Source: Brachycybe producta (lineage: Eukaryota > Arthropoda > Diplopoda > Playtdesmida > Andrognathidae). Taken from it: a stretch of 64,000 bases of DNA. The notes beneath the pieces were generated by a model, which was not told the DNA's origin, made no database searches, and saw only the letters and a program-made list of their open reading frames with translations. Made by a program: the position numbers and the translations under genes. Below are positions 40,127 to 51,210 of the stretch, in pieces (the first letter of the stretch is position 1; each line of letters starts with the position of its first letter). The stretch lies in assembly GCA_036925085.1 (NCBI GenBank), contig JAUPFP010000021.1:72501-136500 (forward strand), in the 5' to 3' direction.

Positions 40127-41083
40127 GTGCAGGCCTAAGGCCACAGAATAAGGAGCTATACAGAAGAGAAATTGAGCCATTAACTTGTGACAGAATTTTT
40201 CTGCGCATGTGCGGCGCCGCCCCAGAATTTTAGTTGCTATTATGTCGTGACGCAGCTGCCGCCATTTTGAAATGTATTACATTTTGATATGTGTTCATCT
40301 GTGGCAACAGCAACGATTCAAAAGTTGGCATTAAAAACGAAATTTAAAACTGAAATTTAAAAACGAAATTAAAAACTGAAATTTAAAAATGAATTCAAAC
40401 CTAAAATTTAAAAACGAAATTAAAAACTGAAATTTAAAAATGAAATTAAAAGCTGAAATTTAAAAATAGAATTAAAAATAAAATTCAATACTAAAATTTA
40501 AAACTGAAATTTAAAAACTGAAATTTAAAAATAAAATTAAAAACTGAAATTAAAAACTAAAATTTAAAAATAGAATTCAAAACTAAAATTTAAAAATAGA
40601 ATTCAAAACTAAAATTTAAAAATAGAATTCAAAACTAAAATTTAAAAACAAAATTAAAACCTGAAATCTATTAAAAAAAATAAAAACTGAAATTTAAAAA
40701 TAACATTTATTAAAAAAATAATCTGAATAAAATTACATTTATCATTTTATGTTAATTACATATACTTTTATTAATTAAGATTAAAACGATTTGAATTTGA
40801 TTATTCAAAACGATATTCATTTTCTTCAAAATATTTTTTTTTCTTCAAATATTTCACATTTATAAAGTATTTGTTTCCTCCTTATGTTTCCATTTAATCA
40901 AATGAATAACACAAAACAACCAAACATAGTAATGCATTTCAAAATGGCGGCCATCAAGTAACCGGTTAAAATAAGAGAAGCTTTCAGTCCAAGGTCATGA
41001 AATTCTGTCACAGCAACTTCAAAGGCGCCGCACGAGTTTCCCTTCTGTATATATCCTTATTCTGTGCTAAGGCTATGGTTCAG
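40127..41083. mobile_element. Inverted-repeat element with AAATTTAAAAACTG minisatellite core
   Basis: The left end GGCCTAAGGCCACAGAATAAGG and the right end CCTTATTCTGTGCTAAGGC (near 41065-41083) are complementary. So are the inner words GCCGCCATTTTGAAATG and CATTTCAAAATGGCGGCC. Between them, 40325-40710 is a degenerate tandem array of AAATTTAAAAACTGAAATTAAA-like units, split here as AAATTTAAAAACTG and AAATTAAA. Confidence 0.6.
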
Positions 41084-41102
41084 TTTACACATCTAACACG
41101 CA

Positions 41103-41295
41103 ACAGGCAGTTAGAAATCGGGGAGAACTTCAGTTGGCTCCGCCCTTGTTATGACGAACGCAACTTCTAATTGGTTGGTTATGTAGTTTGATGTCACATG
41201 CTCCACACAACAAAAGAATTAGACAATTAGAAGTTGCCGGTTGTCATAACAAGGACGGAGCCAACTGAAGTTCTCCCCGATTTCTAACAACCTGT
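41103..41295. mobile_element. Palindromic MITE, 'A' subtype
   Basis: Begins ACAGGCAGTTAGAAATCGGG and ends CCCGATTTCTAACAACCTGT. It carries GGCTCCGCCC and its complement, but the central half is shortened relative to other copies. No target duplication is evident. Confidence 0.82.
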
Positions 41296-41337
41296 TGAAA
41301 TGCATGTGCAGACATTTTTAGAAATGAATATACTGTT

Positions 41338-41983
41338 ATGCCTAGTTCTCACAACCTTCATGTAGCTCAGGCTAAGGACTTAGCCTATGTATACGGGTTG
41401 TGAGAACACACACTAGATGGTTGTCAATGTCAAATGTTAGCTAGGGTTAGGTAGCCTTGGTTACCCATATGTAGCCTACACATTATTTAGTGTGAATGCA
41501 AAACAAAGTTAACTTGATTGTACGCCACCTGGTTCTGAATAGAAAATGGCGTCATTCATTTTCTATTTCCATTGTTAGATGCTTCAGTCTATTTGTTAAT
41601 TTATTGAAATAATTTAAAATTATCAATTGATCTTTATTTAATAATTACTTATTTCCATAAACTCTAAATCATCAACCTACCTACAATTAAAATATGTTGC
41701 ATTTAGTGTGTTCAATGAAGACTCATGCAATTCAGTTTTGTTAGTATGGACAATATCAGCCATTTTCACTCCAATTATGTATACATTATGCAGGCTATAC
41801 ACAGCACAATCTCCACATATAATGGCCAGTGCCAAATTTGTAAAAATCAAATAAATATGCTGTAGTCAGCGCCCTCTTTAGGCAGGTCACAAAGCCCATA
41901 TGTAGCTGCTCACATGTGAACACAAGTCGTTTAGCCAAGGCTATTTTAGCTCGAGCTACAAGAAGGTTGTGAGAACTAGGCAT
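41338..41983. mobile_element. TIR element with ATGCCTAGTTCTCACAACCT ends
   Basis: ATGCCTAGTTCTCACAACCT at 41338 is complementary to AGGTTGTGAGAACTAGGCAT ending at 41983, and the next bases (TGTAGCTC, GCTAA) also pair. The AT-rich interior has no frame. It ends about 160 bases before the NDUFB6 start codon. Confidence 0.8.
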
Positions 41984-42140
41984 AAAAGTGTGTTATTTTC
42001 TATACTGTTGGATGGTGAAGTGTCCGCAAGGTGTTCTGTTATTTTGGTGCTAATTCTTCATCAGCTGAGAAGAAGTTCACCGTTTTTTTTTTAAAGAAAT
42101 AAGGCTTGCTTTTATTGACGGCGTTTTCTGAAATCAAAAG

Positions 42141-42900
42141 ATGGGGAAAGGCGGTCCAACGAACACGGGAGGAGTGAAGCCAATGCCGATCGAGGCTCGT
42201 TTGGGCAACGAACGGCATCGACTTCGTGGGATGACCAAAGAGGAAAGGGCTTGGCGAGCACAGTGGATCAAAGATCAGGAATTGGCGCACGATGAACCTA
42301 AAGAGGTTCCTCAACTGAGGACAGAACTCGTCAATCCCATCCGTAGATTTTACCAGGCGCCACTGAACGCTCTCGGTAGAAGTCTCATACCCTACGTGGT
42401 TCGTTTATTTCAAACGTAAATCGTAGTTCTAATAATAATACACAAACTAATTTAACTATTTTTATGTAACTATACAAGGGCGAATTCAAGGCCTCCGTTA
42501 TAAGAATGATCATTCCCAAGATGTTTTTCGGAATTTCGGCCTTTTACATCGCTTATTATCACCTCAAATACAGTAAAAACGTACGCGACGACTCATTCTC
42601 TTAATTAGAATTTACGTTATTCGTACTATAACATGTTATAATCCCCCTTCCTTTATAAAGGACTGGACCCGCAGCGGAGGCTGGGCCGTGCACATCTCGC
42701 GCCAACGATCTGTGCCGGTAAGTAGAACAGATCTCTTTAAGTTCTCTTCTTTGACTCGAGTTCGGAATCTGTGGATATCGACCTAATAAATGACGTTATG
42801 ACTCTAGGGTGATCCCGATTATCCGAGAGGCTCCGATAAGGTCAATCCTTCTGATTATTACGATCAAGGTTTTAAATCGAGAAAGGTTCATCTCGACTAG
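42141..42900 (+). CDS. NDUFB6: NADH dehydrogenase 1 beta subcomplex subunit 6
   Basis: NDUFB6 is an accessory subunit of mitochondrial complex I, in the membrane arm. Exon 1 (42141 to about 42402) reads MGKGGPTNTGGVKPMPIEAR, then KEERAWRAQWIKDQELAHDE, which matches the family RRRWLKDQEL block, and NPIRRFYQAPLNALGRSLIP. A GT donor inside the next codons keeps frame into the exon at about 42479-42579, with FKASVIRMIIPKMFFGISAF and YIAYYHLKYSKN, the single membrane segment. Exon 3 gives DWTRSGGWAVHISRQRSVP, and exon 4 (about 42808-42900) GDPDYPRGSDKVNPSDYYDQ and ends KVHLD-stop. Length is about 175 residues against 128 in human, mostly from the N-terminal extension. It is convergent with SGF29, about 135 bases apart. 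Confidence 0.93.
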
Positions 42901-42989
42901 TTCAGTAACGAAATCTGTTTAGAGTTTTTGCCAAAGTAAATGAATAGCACTCAAATGACATTTCATAGAATGATAGTTTCAAAAGATTT

Positions 42990-42995
42990 AATAAA
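42990..42995 (+). promoter_or_regulatory. Polyadenylation signal of NDUFB6
   Basis: AATAAA lies 90 bases past the NDUFB6 stop codon and 40 bases before the convergent SGF29 stop. The two transcripts therefore probably end very close together or overlap. Confidence 0.55.
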
Positions 42996-43034
42996 CATAA
43001 ACTTTAAAAAAAAAAAACGAATTAACTTTTCGTT

Positions 43035-44264
43035 TCACTTTTTCCTGTTCTCCTTACAAGCGATGACGTATCTCTGAGCAACACTAAGAGGAGGTGAATA
43101 ACCGTCTGCATACGAAGAGTCCTCGAAAAGGACCTGGTATTCATCTTGCGGACCCTTTGGAGATTCATGAACGATGGCCCTATAAAAACACGTCGTTTGT
43201 GGATAAAGGGCCATCACTGAAAAACAGAAATACGGTGTAGTGAGACGCTACTGGTGTTACATTGATCGGCGTCTTTTCAATCCGTACCCAAGGTGCCCTT
43301 TGCAAACAAAGCTTCTGCATCCGTCTCTGGGTTTGCCCTCATCAGAGGCAGAGACACAACGCGGCGTCTACTCAACGTATGTCGTTCCTTTTGTTCTTCG
43401 TCGATGTCATCCACTTCGTACCTAACCACAAAAGGAAAAAGAGAAATTAGTAAAAACGATTTAGCACACGCCTGTGACATGATTCTTTTGTCGTTACTTG
43501 TTAGTCCCATGATTATACTGAACAACTTCAGCAAGTATCCAGTTTTCGTCTCCATCCAATCCCTTGACCAAAGCGGCGACCATATCTCCAACCTTTTAAA
43601 ACGAGAGACACCCACATAAAGAAGACTGAAAATGAGTAAGACGACTCGTTGACTGAACCTTTGCGATGTACGTGCTATCTGCCGCCGTCGCTCCACACAG
43701 AGCAGGAGCCTTCTCGCCTAGTTTACCGATCCAAAGGGGCAGAGTTAAAGCGTCATGTTGAAGCATCTTCATCAAGGCACCTCTACGAATCGTCTCCTTT
43801 GGCCGATCTGTACGGAGAGAGAGAGAAAATAAAATAAATCCGTCGAGATACGAAGTCGACGAGTCGCAATCGCCTTTCAAGACTCGCCACTAGATTTGCC
43901 TGCATTCTTAGCTTGTATCCGCCGTTCGCTTCTTATCGTCCTCACTTCGTTGATTTTATCGAGAGCCTTTCGAAGTAATTCCTCTTCGCTGACGGCGTCC
44001 TGCAAGGCCGTGTTATACAGACCGCGTAACTTGGCCTACACATTTTAAACGCACGTTATTAGGCTCCGATCGTACAGTTGCATAATTTACAGTTTCTTCG
44101 GGACATACCTTGTAGTAAGGAGATAACTTCTGTTCGTGTTGCATCCTTTCGTGCGTCTTTGCGATGTTTGTCAGATTGTGTTCGCTCCTGTTTCTCTCCT
44201 CCTGACACTGGCGGATCAGGTGGTAAAGCTCCTTCAATCGTTCCTGGATATGTCCACCGTCCAT
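43035..44264 (-). CDS. SGF29: SAGA-associated factor 29 (tandem Tudor)
   Basis: SGF29 is the SAGA/ATAC subunit whose tandem Tudor domains read H3K4 methylation. The start at 44264 reads MDGGHIQERLKELYHLIRQ, followed by a coiled-coil N-terminus (QEERNRSEHNLTNIAKTHER, KLSPYYK). A second coiled exon near 43900-44035 has the AKLRGLYNTALQDAVSEEEL-type sequence. Further exons read PLWIGKLGEKAPALCGATAA (43700) and VGDMVAALVKGLDGDENWIL (43540). The Tudor continuation is YEVDDIDEEQKERHTLSRRR and VVSLPLMRANPETDAEALFA (43300-43440). The last exon has VMALYPQTTCFYRAIVHESP, DEYQVLFEDSSYADGYSPPL and RYVIACKENRKK-stop. The aromatic-rich YPQTTCFYRA and FEDSSYADG motifs are those that line the methyl-lysine pocket in the family. 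Confidence 0.95.
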
Positions 44265-44667
44265 TTCTGTTTACTTAGACGATTGCCGGTGAAAATGACG
44301 TACGTCCAACAAACGAACACAAGAATGGCGAGAAACTGAAAACACATGAAAAGAGTCGAACTTCGATTTTGTCTAAGGTAAAATGAAGATAAACAGACAC
44401 CGAATGGCGCAAAGCCACAAAAATCCTCATAATCAACCTACTGTATTAATAACGAAACGTACAACAGCAGGAGATTGTAACACCATTTAGAATGACGCCG
44501 TTAAAACGTTTTAATTTTTAAAATGTCAAAATCGGCGTAAAAACAAGGCGAAATTCCACAGACGAAAAAAAAAATGTATGAAGCCATCTGAGACGAGCGC
44601 TACCTTATTTCGGTTGAAAACTCATTGATAAACTGCACTCATTCTGCAGCCAAATTCCCCTCCCAGC

Positions 44668-44855
44668 ACAGGCATCTGTAGACAGCTTCAGAATTTTTTG
44701 GCACCGCCCTTTTGTGAGCGTCATCAATTTTTAATTGGTTTGTTACTGGGTCTAATATCATACCGCTCATTTTATTTCTAATTGGTTGATATTTGGTCTG
44801 ACGCTCATAAAAAGGCGGAGCGAAGGAAATGCTGCAGCTGTCTACAGATGGCTGT
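44668..44855. mobile_element. Palindromic MITE, 'B' subtype
   Basis: Begins ACAGGCATCTGTAGACAGCT and ends AGCTGTCTACAGATGGCTGT. The core has GCACCGCCCTTTTGTGAGCG and TGGTCTGACGCTCATAAAAA. No target duplication is visible. Confidence 0.82.
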
Positions 44856-45495
44856 AAATTTTAACCGATTTGCTTGAAAGCAGTGCTGTTACACGCATGC
44901 GCCACTAATGGCGCTACAAGCACGCTATACTTACTATTGTATTACTTTATTATATATTACCACAGACTGCTGTTGTAGCAGAGATTAAAAAGTTATATTT
45001 AACTTTTTATTCTGTGGATTCTTCGACACATGACCAGCTACCAGCCTCATTACAGAAAGATAATGAATTTGTCATATGTATCGAATTACGTTTCTAACAG
45101 TCACAAAAGATTATTATGACAAATATGGTTACAACTGCCAATAACCTGTGTACAGAATATTAGTCACGGTATGATTGTCACACTTTTACAACTTTTTTTT
45201 CTGTAATTATCCCCCACATCTTTATAGCATAAGACAAAAATAATCAAAATTTGGCGCCCACTTAGCCTCTCAGGAGTTTATGTTCCAGCTCATACAACAC
45301 TTTTATCTTATAACGCGCCTTTGGCGCAACTTAAATTCCTCTGCGCCTTTAGCTTGGAGGCCAGTGGCTTCAAATGAAAATGTCCAGATGTTTGTAATCG
45401 ATACAATGAAAACAATACACAAATAAACAAGTTGGAAGTGGCTATCTACTTAGAACCAATGCCTAACAATGGCAGCACTTGCATCAAATTTATTA

Positions 45496-45906
45496 ACAGG
45501 CAAGTGTGCCCAGCAGTAAAATTTTGTTGGCCCCGCCCTTTTGATCATCAGACCAAATTATCAACCAATTAGAAATTGAAAAGGGCGGAGCATGTGACAT
45601 CAGAACAAGTAACAAACCAATTAGAAATTGATGACGCATAATAAAGGGGCCGGACCAAAGACATTTTTACTGCTGGGCACACACAGACAGTTAGAAATCG
45701 GGGAGAACTTCAGTTGGCTCCGCCCTTTTTATGACGACCGGCAACTTCTAATTGGTTGGTTATGTAGTCTGACGTCACATGCTCTGCCCTTTTCAACGTC
45801 GAACCACACAACAAACCAATTAGAAGTTGCTGGTCTTCATAACAAGGGCGGAGCCAACTGAAGTTCTCCCCGATTTCTAACTGCCTGTCTGGGCACACTT
45901 GCCTGT
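45496..45906. mobile_element. Palindromic MITE, 'C' subtype, carrying a nested insertion
   Basis: The outer element starts ACAGGCAAGTGTGCCCAGCA and ends GGGCACACTTGCCTGT. It is flanked by an exact 9-bp repeat AATTTATTA (45487-45495 and 45907-45915). A second MITE (45683-45888) interrupts its right arm, splitting CTGGGCACAC into two copies. The end lies about 170 bases past the BAZ1B-like stop codon. Confidence 0.9.
45683..45888. mobile_element. Palindromic MITE, 'A' subtype, nested in a C-subtype copy
   Basis: Begins ACAGACAGTTAGAAATCGGG and ends CCCGATTTCTAACTGCCTGT. It is flanked by the 10-bp repeat CTGGGCACAC (45673-45682 and 45889-45898), a sequence that belongs to the host element's inverted repeat. 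This is clear proof that A-subtype copies moved after C-subtype copies. Confidence 0.9.
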
Positions 45907-46075
45907 AATTTATTAGTGAATTAAGCATTTGATGATAGTAGTTATGCGATAATAATTGTAACCAAAAATTATAATGTAAAATTGAAAAATAATAATAATA
46001 GGAGACAACAGTGTAAAGGAGAATATCAAAGGCCACACTAGTCGTAAAGATGCAACTATCCTGTTCAGCATAACA

Positions 46076-49000
46076 TTAACTGTAGTGACGTTGCGTCCCC
46101 CTCCTTGACTTTTTACTCGCGCAACTGGAACAAACCCATTCTCCCCTGCGTTATCGAGACAGAGAAAAACGAAATCAACGTGGTCAGAATTATTGAGATG
46201 GAACAGCAAGCAATTAAGTTAACATAATCATCTAAGAGACCTGGGCGTGTTCCTCAGGGGCGGTATGTGGCATTTCTTGTGGTATACTCCGTGGCACGCA
46301 TGGCAGGACACCACGTCTCCCTTGCTTTTTGCAATGCTTTTGCAACACACCAGACTTTTACTTTTTTGAGAGTTCGGTCTTACACCATCCTCCTCCTCGT
46401 CATCATCCTCTTCATCACCGGAAGTTTCCTGTAAAATTTAAATGTCGCATATCACACTGAGAGTGAACACTATCACAAATTAACACACGTACCATGCATT
46501 CGGGGCAAATAAAGCGACCGCTTTCGGGAAGTTCTGACAACGGCGGATTCAGACAATTCACATGAAAAGTAGTTTTGCACCGTTTGCAAATAACCACGAG
46601 AGAACGTTGGTTGCGTTTATTGCAAACTCCACACATCTTACAAACGAAAAGAGAAACAAACTGTAGAGAACACTTCTTCTGCGGTCAACGGCAGACATAT
46701 TTCAACCGACTAACTCACTGCATGTTTTGGTAAACGGTCCCATTTGATGAACGACTGAAAAACATGAACGAGAACGTAGAGCTTGGAAAAAACGCAACAT
46801 TCTTCCACTTCGACCTTCCACTTTTCCAATGCATCGCCGTCCGTCTCGTCGATTGCATTCACTGGAACATGCGAACGAAGCTCGAGAAGGCAGGCGGCGA
46901 AGTCGCTGCACGTCCTCGCCTTTTCAATTCTGTCCAACCAATCGTTTCGAAATGAACTAAACTCCATCACAACCTTGAGCACGTCCCTCTCGATCTTTAT
47001 CATCTCCTTGAAAAATCAAAAGAAACCAAATTGTGGTCGTTTCATGATCACTGCAGATAATAACACCTCATAGATTGCATCTTCGAGTTCGGTGACACCG
47101 TTGCAAACTTTAGTTTTCGTGTCCGAAAACCTGATAAAACACATTCACCAAAATTTTTTTTAAAAAAAAGGACGGTGAGAAATAATTTAAAGTGACGCGA
47201 AACCGACGTCGTAGACTGTTGGAATGCCTCGCTAATAACTTTTCTGTGAAACTTGAGTTTCTTCGATAAGAGGTGTTCGTTACTAAATTGATTGGACATC
47301 GAACTGACGAGCGAATTCACTTGCTCCACTGTTTCGTAACAGAACCACTGCGACGTTGGCCGATCGACATCTGGAAGGTTTGGCCTGCAAATTTACAACG
47401 AATGAAGAGAACCGATCGTAAAGCAACAGTAAACTGTTCAACATACGCTTGACGAAACCGTTCGACGAGTAGACAGCAACTGGCTTCAATTACGAGCCAA
47501 TAGAGAGACTGATTTCGATCCGTTCCCAAAGGACAAATGCGATGCAATCTCTCCAAAGTCCTCCTCGCATCCTGAGCAACAAAAGAAAATACAAAAATAA
47601 TTACGAACACTGTGGAAATACAATAAAATAATAATCAACTTTAAATTTCTTGTTTATGGTTTCCTTTTGTCTCGTCTGCATTCTATCCCAAAAAATAACA
47701 AAGAAACGTTTTAAAAAAAATTGTTCAAAGGAAGAAGACGGAATTCAATTTACATTAATTCCTGCTCTTTTTTGATTTCAATTTTTTTCGCTTTTGCAAC
47801 TTTTAAAGCTTCCAGACGTTGATTGCGTACAACTAAAATACAGTCATTCTCTTCTCTAGACTCGTTGTCGGCACCTTTTTCCATTCCGTAAAATTCTTTG
47901 GTGGACAACTGAGGTTCATCGAATGGAACGTTATCGTTGGCAACATTATTTACGTTCTCCTTCGATGCAGCTATTATCTGACGCAGCAAAGCACTTTTTG
48001 AAGAAAAAGAACAAAGAGCATCACGTTAACAACTTGTTCTGCTGCACATAAATTAAGAAAATAAACAACAAACGTATAAACTGCCGCTGTCTTCGCCTTG
48101 TATTTTGCAAGCGCGGAAGTATCCAGGACTTTGTTGCATAGAACAACGAAAACGTTCACCTTCTCGGTGATACTCAATTCATAAAATTCTTCCATATTGA
48201 GTTTAGCGATTATATCCGAAACCTAAAACAACAAATTTCTAACGTAAATCGGCAACGTCCCTTCTAAAACACAGATCTTCTGATACCATCTTGGTATCGG
48301 CGCTGGAACACGTCTTGAGAAACAGTCTGGTCAATTCACTTGCCGAATAAATGGATACTGGCAAAGACGAGAGGTTTACCTTGAACACTTCGTATTTCTG
48401 CAACGAAAGTAATGATGTTACATTTCGTCACAATCGACAGTTAATTGAAACAGGTTTAAACAGAACACCTTGCTGTCGTCGTTAACGAGAATCCTCAAAA
48501 AGGACACCAACATATGATTTAAGTAGAAAAATCCATCTGGACCAGCGACCAACGCAGCCATAAAATGACCTACAGAAGCAAAGTTGTATAATTTACGAGA
48601 CAAAATACTTTAGACGTCTCGAGAAACAGGTACCGAGAGACAACGACAACAATTTTTCGGGACGTAAAAATTCCTGATGGCATATGACGAATTCGACCAC
48701 CGACAAACTGTCTCCAATCGCGTCACTCGGGAAACCCAAAGGAACTCTGAAGGGTTTCGGCTCTGGAATCGGCTTCGGATTGGAAAAGGAGTTTACAACA
48801 CTAGCGACAATTTTCTTGGGTTGCAGAACCGTTTCTTTAGTAGCCCTGAAACGACAAAATATTTCATCGTTTTGAAATCTCAAAACAAATTGATCGTGAC
48901 AATTGACATCAGCATACGATCGACTCGGAGCGTCCTTCTTAACGGAATTCTTGGAAGTCATCTTGGAAGCCATTTCAAATAACGTCATCTGCTTCAACTG

Positions 49001-50083
49001 AAGATAAAACAAAATACATTGAAGCTCACCCACATGATTTTTTAAGCTCTGTTAAAACCTTTTTCCCGTTGTTTGTTGTGATCTCCTTATGAAGTGGAGC
49101 ATCAAGTTTCACCAGTTGCAATTGGAGAGTCTTTACCTTGGATGACGGCATAGAACTAAACAACTTTGGTAAGGAAACGACACAATCCATATCCAGTTTT
49201 CTCTTGTGCGGCAAAGCTCCACTGCTAACCGGCTAATGTAAGTCAATATAAAACGCTTCAAACAAACTGCCATCAGCGAGTTAAAAATCAGGTAATAACC
49301 ACGATCGCTGAGACTGGCTTGCGAGGGTTGCCCGCTGAAGAATATTTAACGAGGGATTTGGCAGACGCCAACCGGGCCCTCTCCGTGTGTACAAACTGCA
49401 AGAGTGCATCCTCTCTCGGCGACTCGATGCACCGTCTAATCAGGAGGACAAAAGTCAGCCAAACATTAAAAGCTCTTAATACAAGCAAGCATACGTACAC
49501 AAGGTCGCCTTCAGGAACGGATGAGATAATCTCATTCTGGTTGTCCACTTTGATGTCGTACGTCACCAGCAGATTGTTTGACCTGGACGGAGATCCATGG
49601 TCTTTGTTCTTCATCTTGGAAGGCGTCGAGTCCTTCACCTACATAACAAGTAGTTGTACTTAACAAACAAACAATAGTAAACGAAAATGACACTCTTCAC
49701 TTTGAGCAAACACGAACTCGTTCCGATCACGACCCCTTCAATACTGTTGAAACGAAAGAGAACACACGATAATATCAATTTTCGTTTATTATACAAAATC
49801 AACCCTTCTTCTTCTTGTTCAAGAGTATTATTACCTCTTTCCATTTCGCTTGATTGATTTCAAGCTGACCCTTTCTCCTGGAAAGAAACGGTGGCAAACA
49901 GAAGAACGGAAACGATCCACCAACGTGAGGGCATCTAAATCGATATCTACACAATCTCCACAGTTCAAAGGAATATTCAAGTAATATTCCAAGTAATATT
50001 CAATTTACACTCACTTTCATTGACTAGTTTCAGTAATTCTCCTTTCAGCGGATCCGGTATCAACAAATGTTCAGCCATCGTCT
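46076..50083 (-). CDS. BAZ1B: BAZ1B/WSTF-like protein, tandem PHD, no bromodomain seen
   Basis: BAZ1B (WSTF) is the large subunit of the WICH remodeler with SMARCA5. From the ATG at 50083 (MAEHLLIPDPLKGELLKLVN) the joined exons run ALTLVDRFRSSVCHRFFPGE, TYDIKVDNQNEIISSVPEGD (near 49530), KQMTLFEMASKMTSKNS (48960) and LGFPSDAIGDSLSVVEFVIC (48720). The DDT-type GPDGFFYLNHMLVSFLRILV (48520), SIYSASELTRLFLKTC (48330), the WHIM motifs with FYELSITEKVNVFVVLCNKV (48160), RICPLGTDRNQSLYWLVIEA (47520) and ALEKWKVEVEECCVFSKLYV (46800) follow. Two PHD fingers come next: CGVCNKRNQRSLVVICKRCK (46610) and SCHACHGVYHKKCHIPPLRN joined to GEWVCSSC. The stop is at 46076, 14 residues after the last zinc pair. 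Vertebrate BAZ1B has one PHD, a bromodomain and an N-terminal WAC domain; no WAC or bromodomain was found here. The true 5' end may lie further upstream. Confidence 0.85.
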
Positions 50084-50269
50084 CTCTCTCTCTCTCTCTG
50101 ACTCTCAATTCGCCCACATAGATCCGAGAAACTAGAAACAAAGCATTAACGATCCAAATAAAAGCGGACTCTTCGTTTGGACTTTCAGATACTTTTCGCG
50201 GCAAAATAACCAGCAGCCCACTCCAAGGATAATACCCTATAACGCCCTATACTGTGCATAATATAAAAG

Positions 50270-50474
50270 ACAGGGTTTTAGAAATCGGGACGAACTTCAG
50301 TTGGCTCCGCCCTTTTTATGACGAACGCAACTTTTAATTGGTTGGTTATGTAGTCTGACGTCACATGCTCCGCCCTTTTCAACGTCAAACCACACAACAA
50401 ACCAATTAGAAGTTGCTGGTCGTCATAAAAAGGGCGGAGCCAACTGAAGTTCTTCCCGATTTCTAAATGCGTGT
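50270..50474. mobile_element. Palindromic MITE, 'A' subtype
   Basis: Begins ACAGGGTTTTAGAAATCGGG and ends CCCGATTTCTAAATGCGTGT, with the full core. The flanks ATATAAAAG (50261-50269) and ATATAAGAG (50475-50483) form a 9-bp duplication with one difference. It lies just upstream of the BAZ1B-like gene. Confidence 0.88.
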
Positions 50475-50741
50475 ATATAAGAGAGGATATAAAACCCCGC
50501 CCCTTATTGTTAATGCTGAATTTTGCCGACGTCAATCATTTTTTGCGCGCCCTCTGTTGTCCGGCTCTACTTTTTGCTTACTTCTTTACACAGCCAGATA
50601 CAAACCAATGCAATAATTTAAAATAAATAATTATAATTCAAAAATTTTAATAAAAACTTTACTTTTAAAGATATCATCATGAAAACATCTAGCATTATCA
50701 CAAACTAATTAAAACGTACGACTTCACCGTAAAGTTAAATC

Positions 50742-50768
50742 TTAGACTATTACTAGTCTAAGGTTAAA
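50742..50768. repeat. Hairpin TCTTAGACT / AGTCTAAGG
   Basis: AATCTTAGACT and AGTCTAAGGTT pair around a short loop in the BAZ1B-neurolysin intergenic region. It repeats the word seen at 19945-20060 and 23770-23815. Confidence 0.55.
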
Positions 50769-51210
50769 TCACTTTGGAAATAACGTTTAGCGCTTCAAAA
50801 TTTCAACTACAGACAGGTTGCTCATGCCTAATGATGCCTTATTTCGCCTTGACATTATCGATCAATCTGATAGATGCAAGTAAATTAGTAATTTATAATC
50901 GTCTTAGCGGACATGACGTCCGATTTTTGAAGCCAGTTTCGGTTGGAAAATAGCCGACGGGTTATGGCGTCTTCTCTGTTGAATAACAGGGGGAAAGACG
51001 CCATACTGTACACCCACTTTTACTGAAGGTAAAAAAGCAGTTAGGCGCAGCCAGAAAAGTTTGTTCTGATTGGTTATTTAGGTTTGTTACGTGTTTGATT
51101 ATATATTTATATATTGATATACTCTGGTAAACCAACCATAAGGTTATAATAGGAGTAATGGATACCCAGGATAGAATAATTCTAACGAGGGGGGAGGAGA
51201 ATTAATAGTA

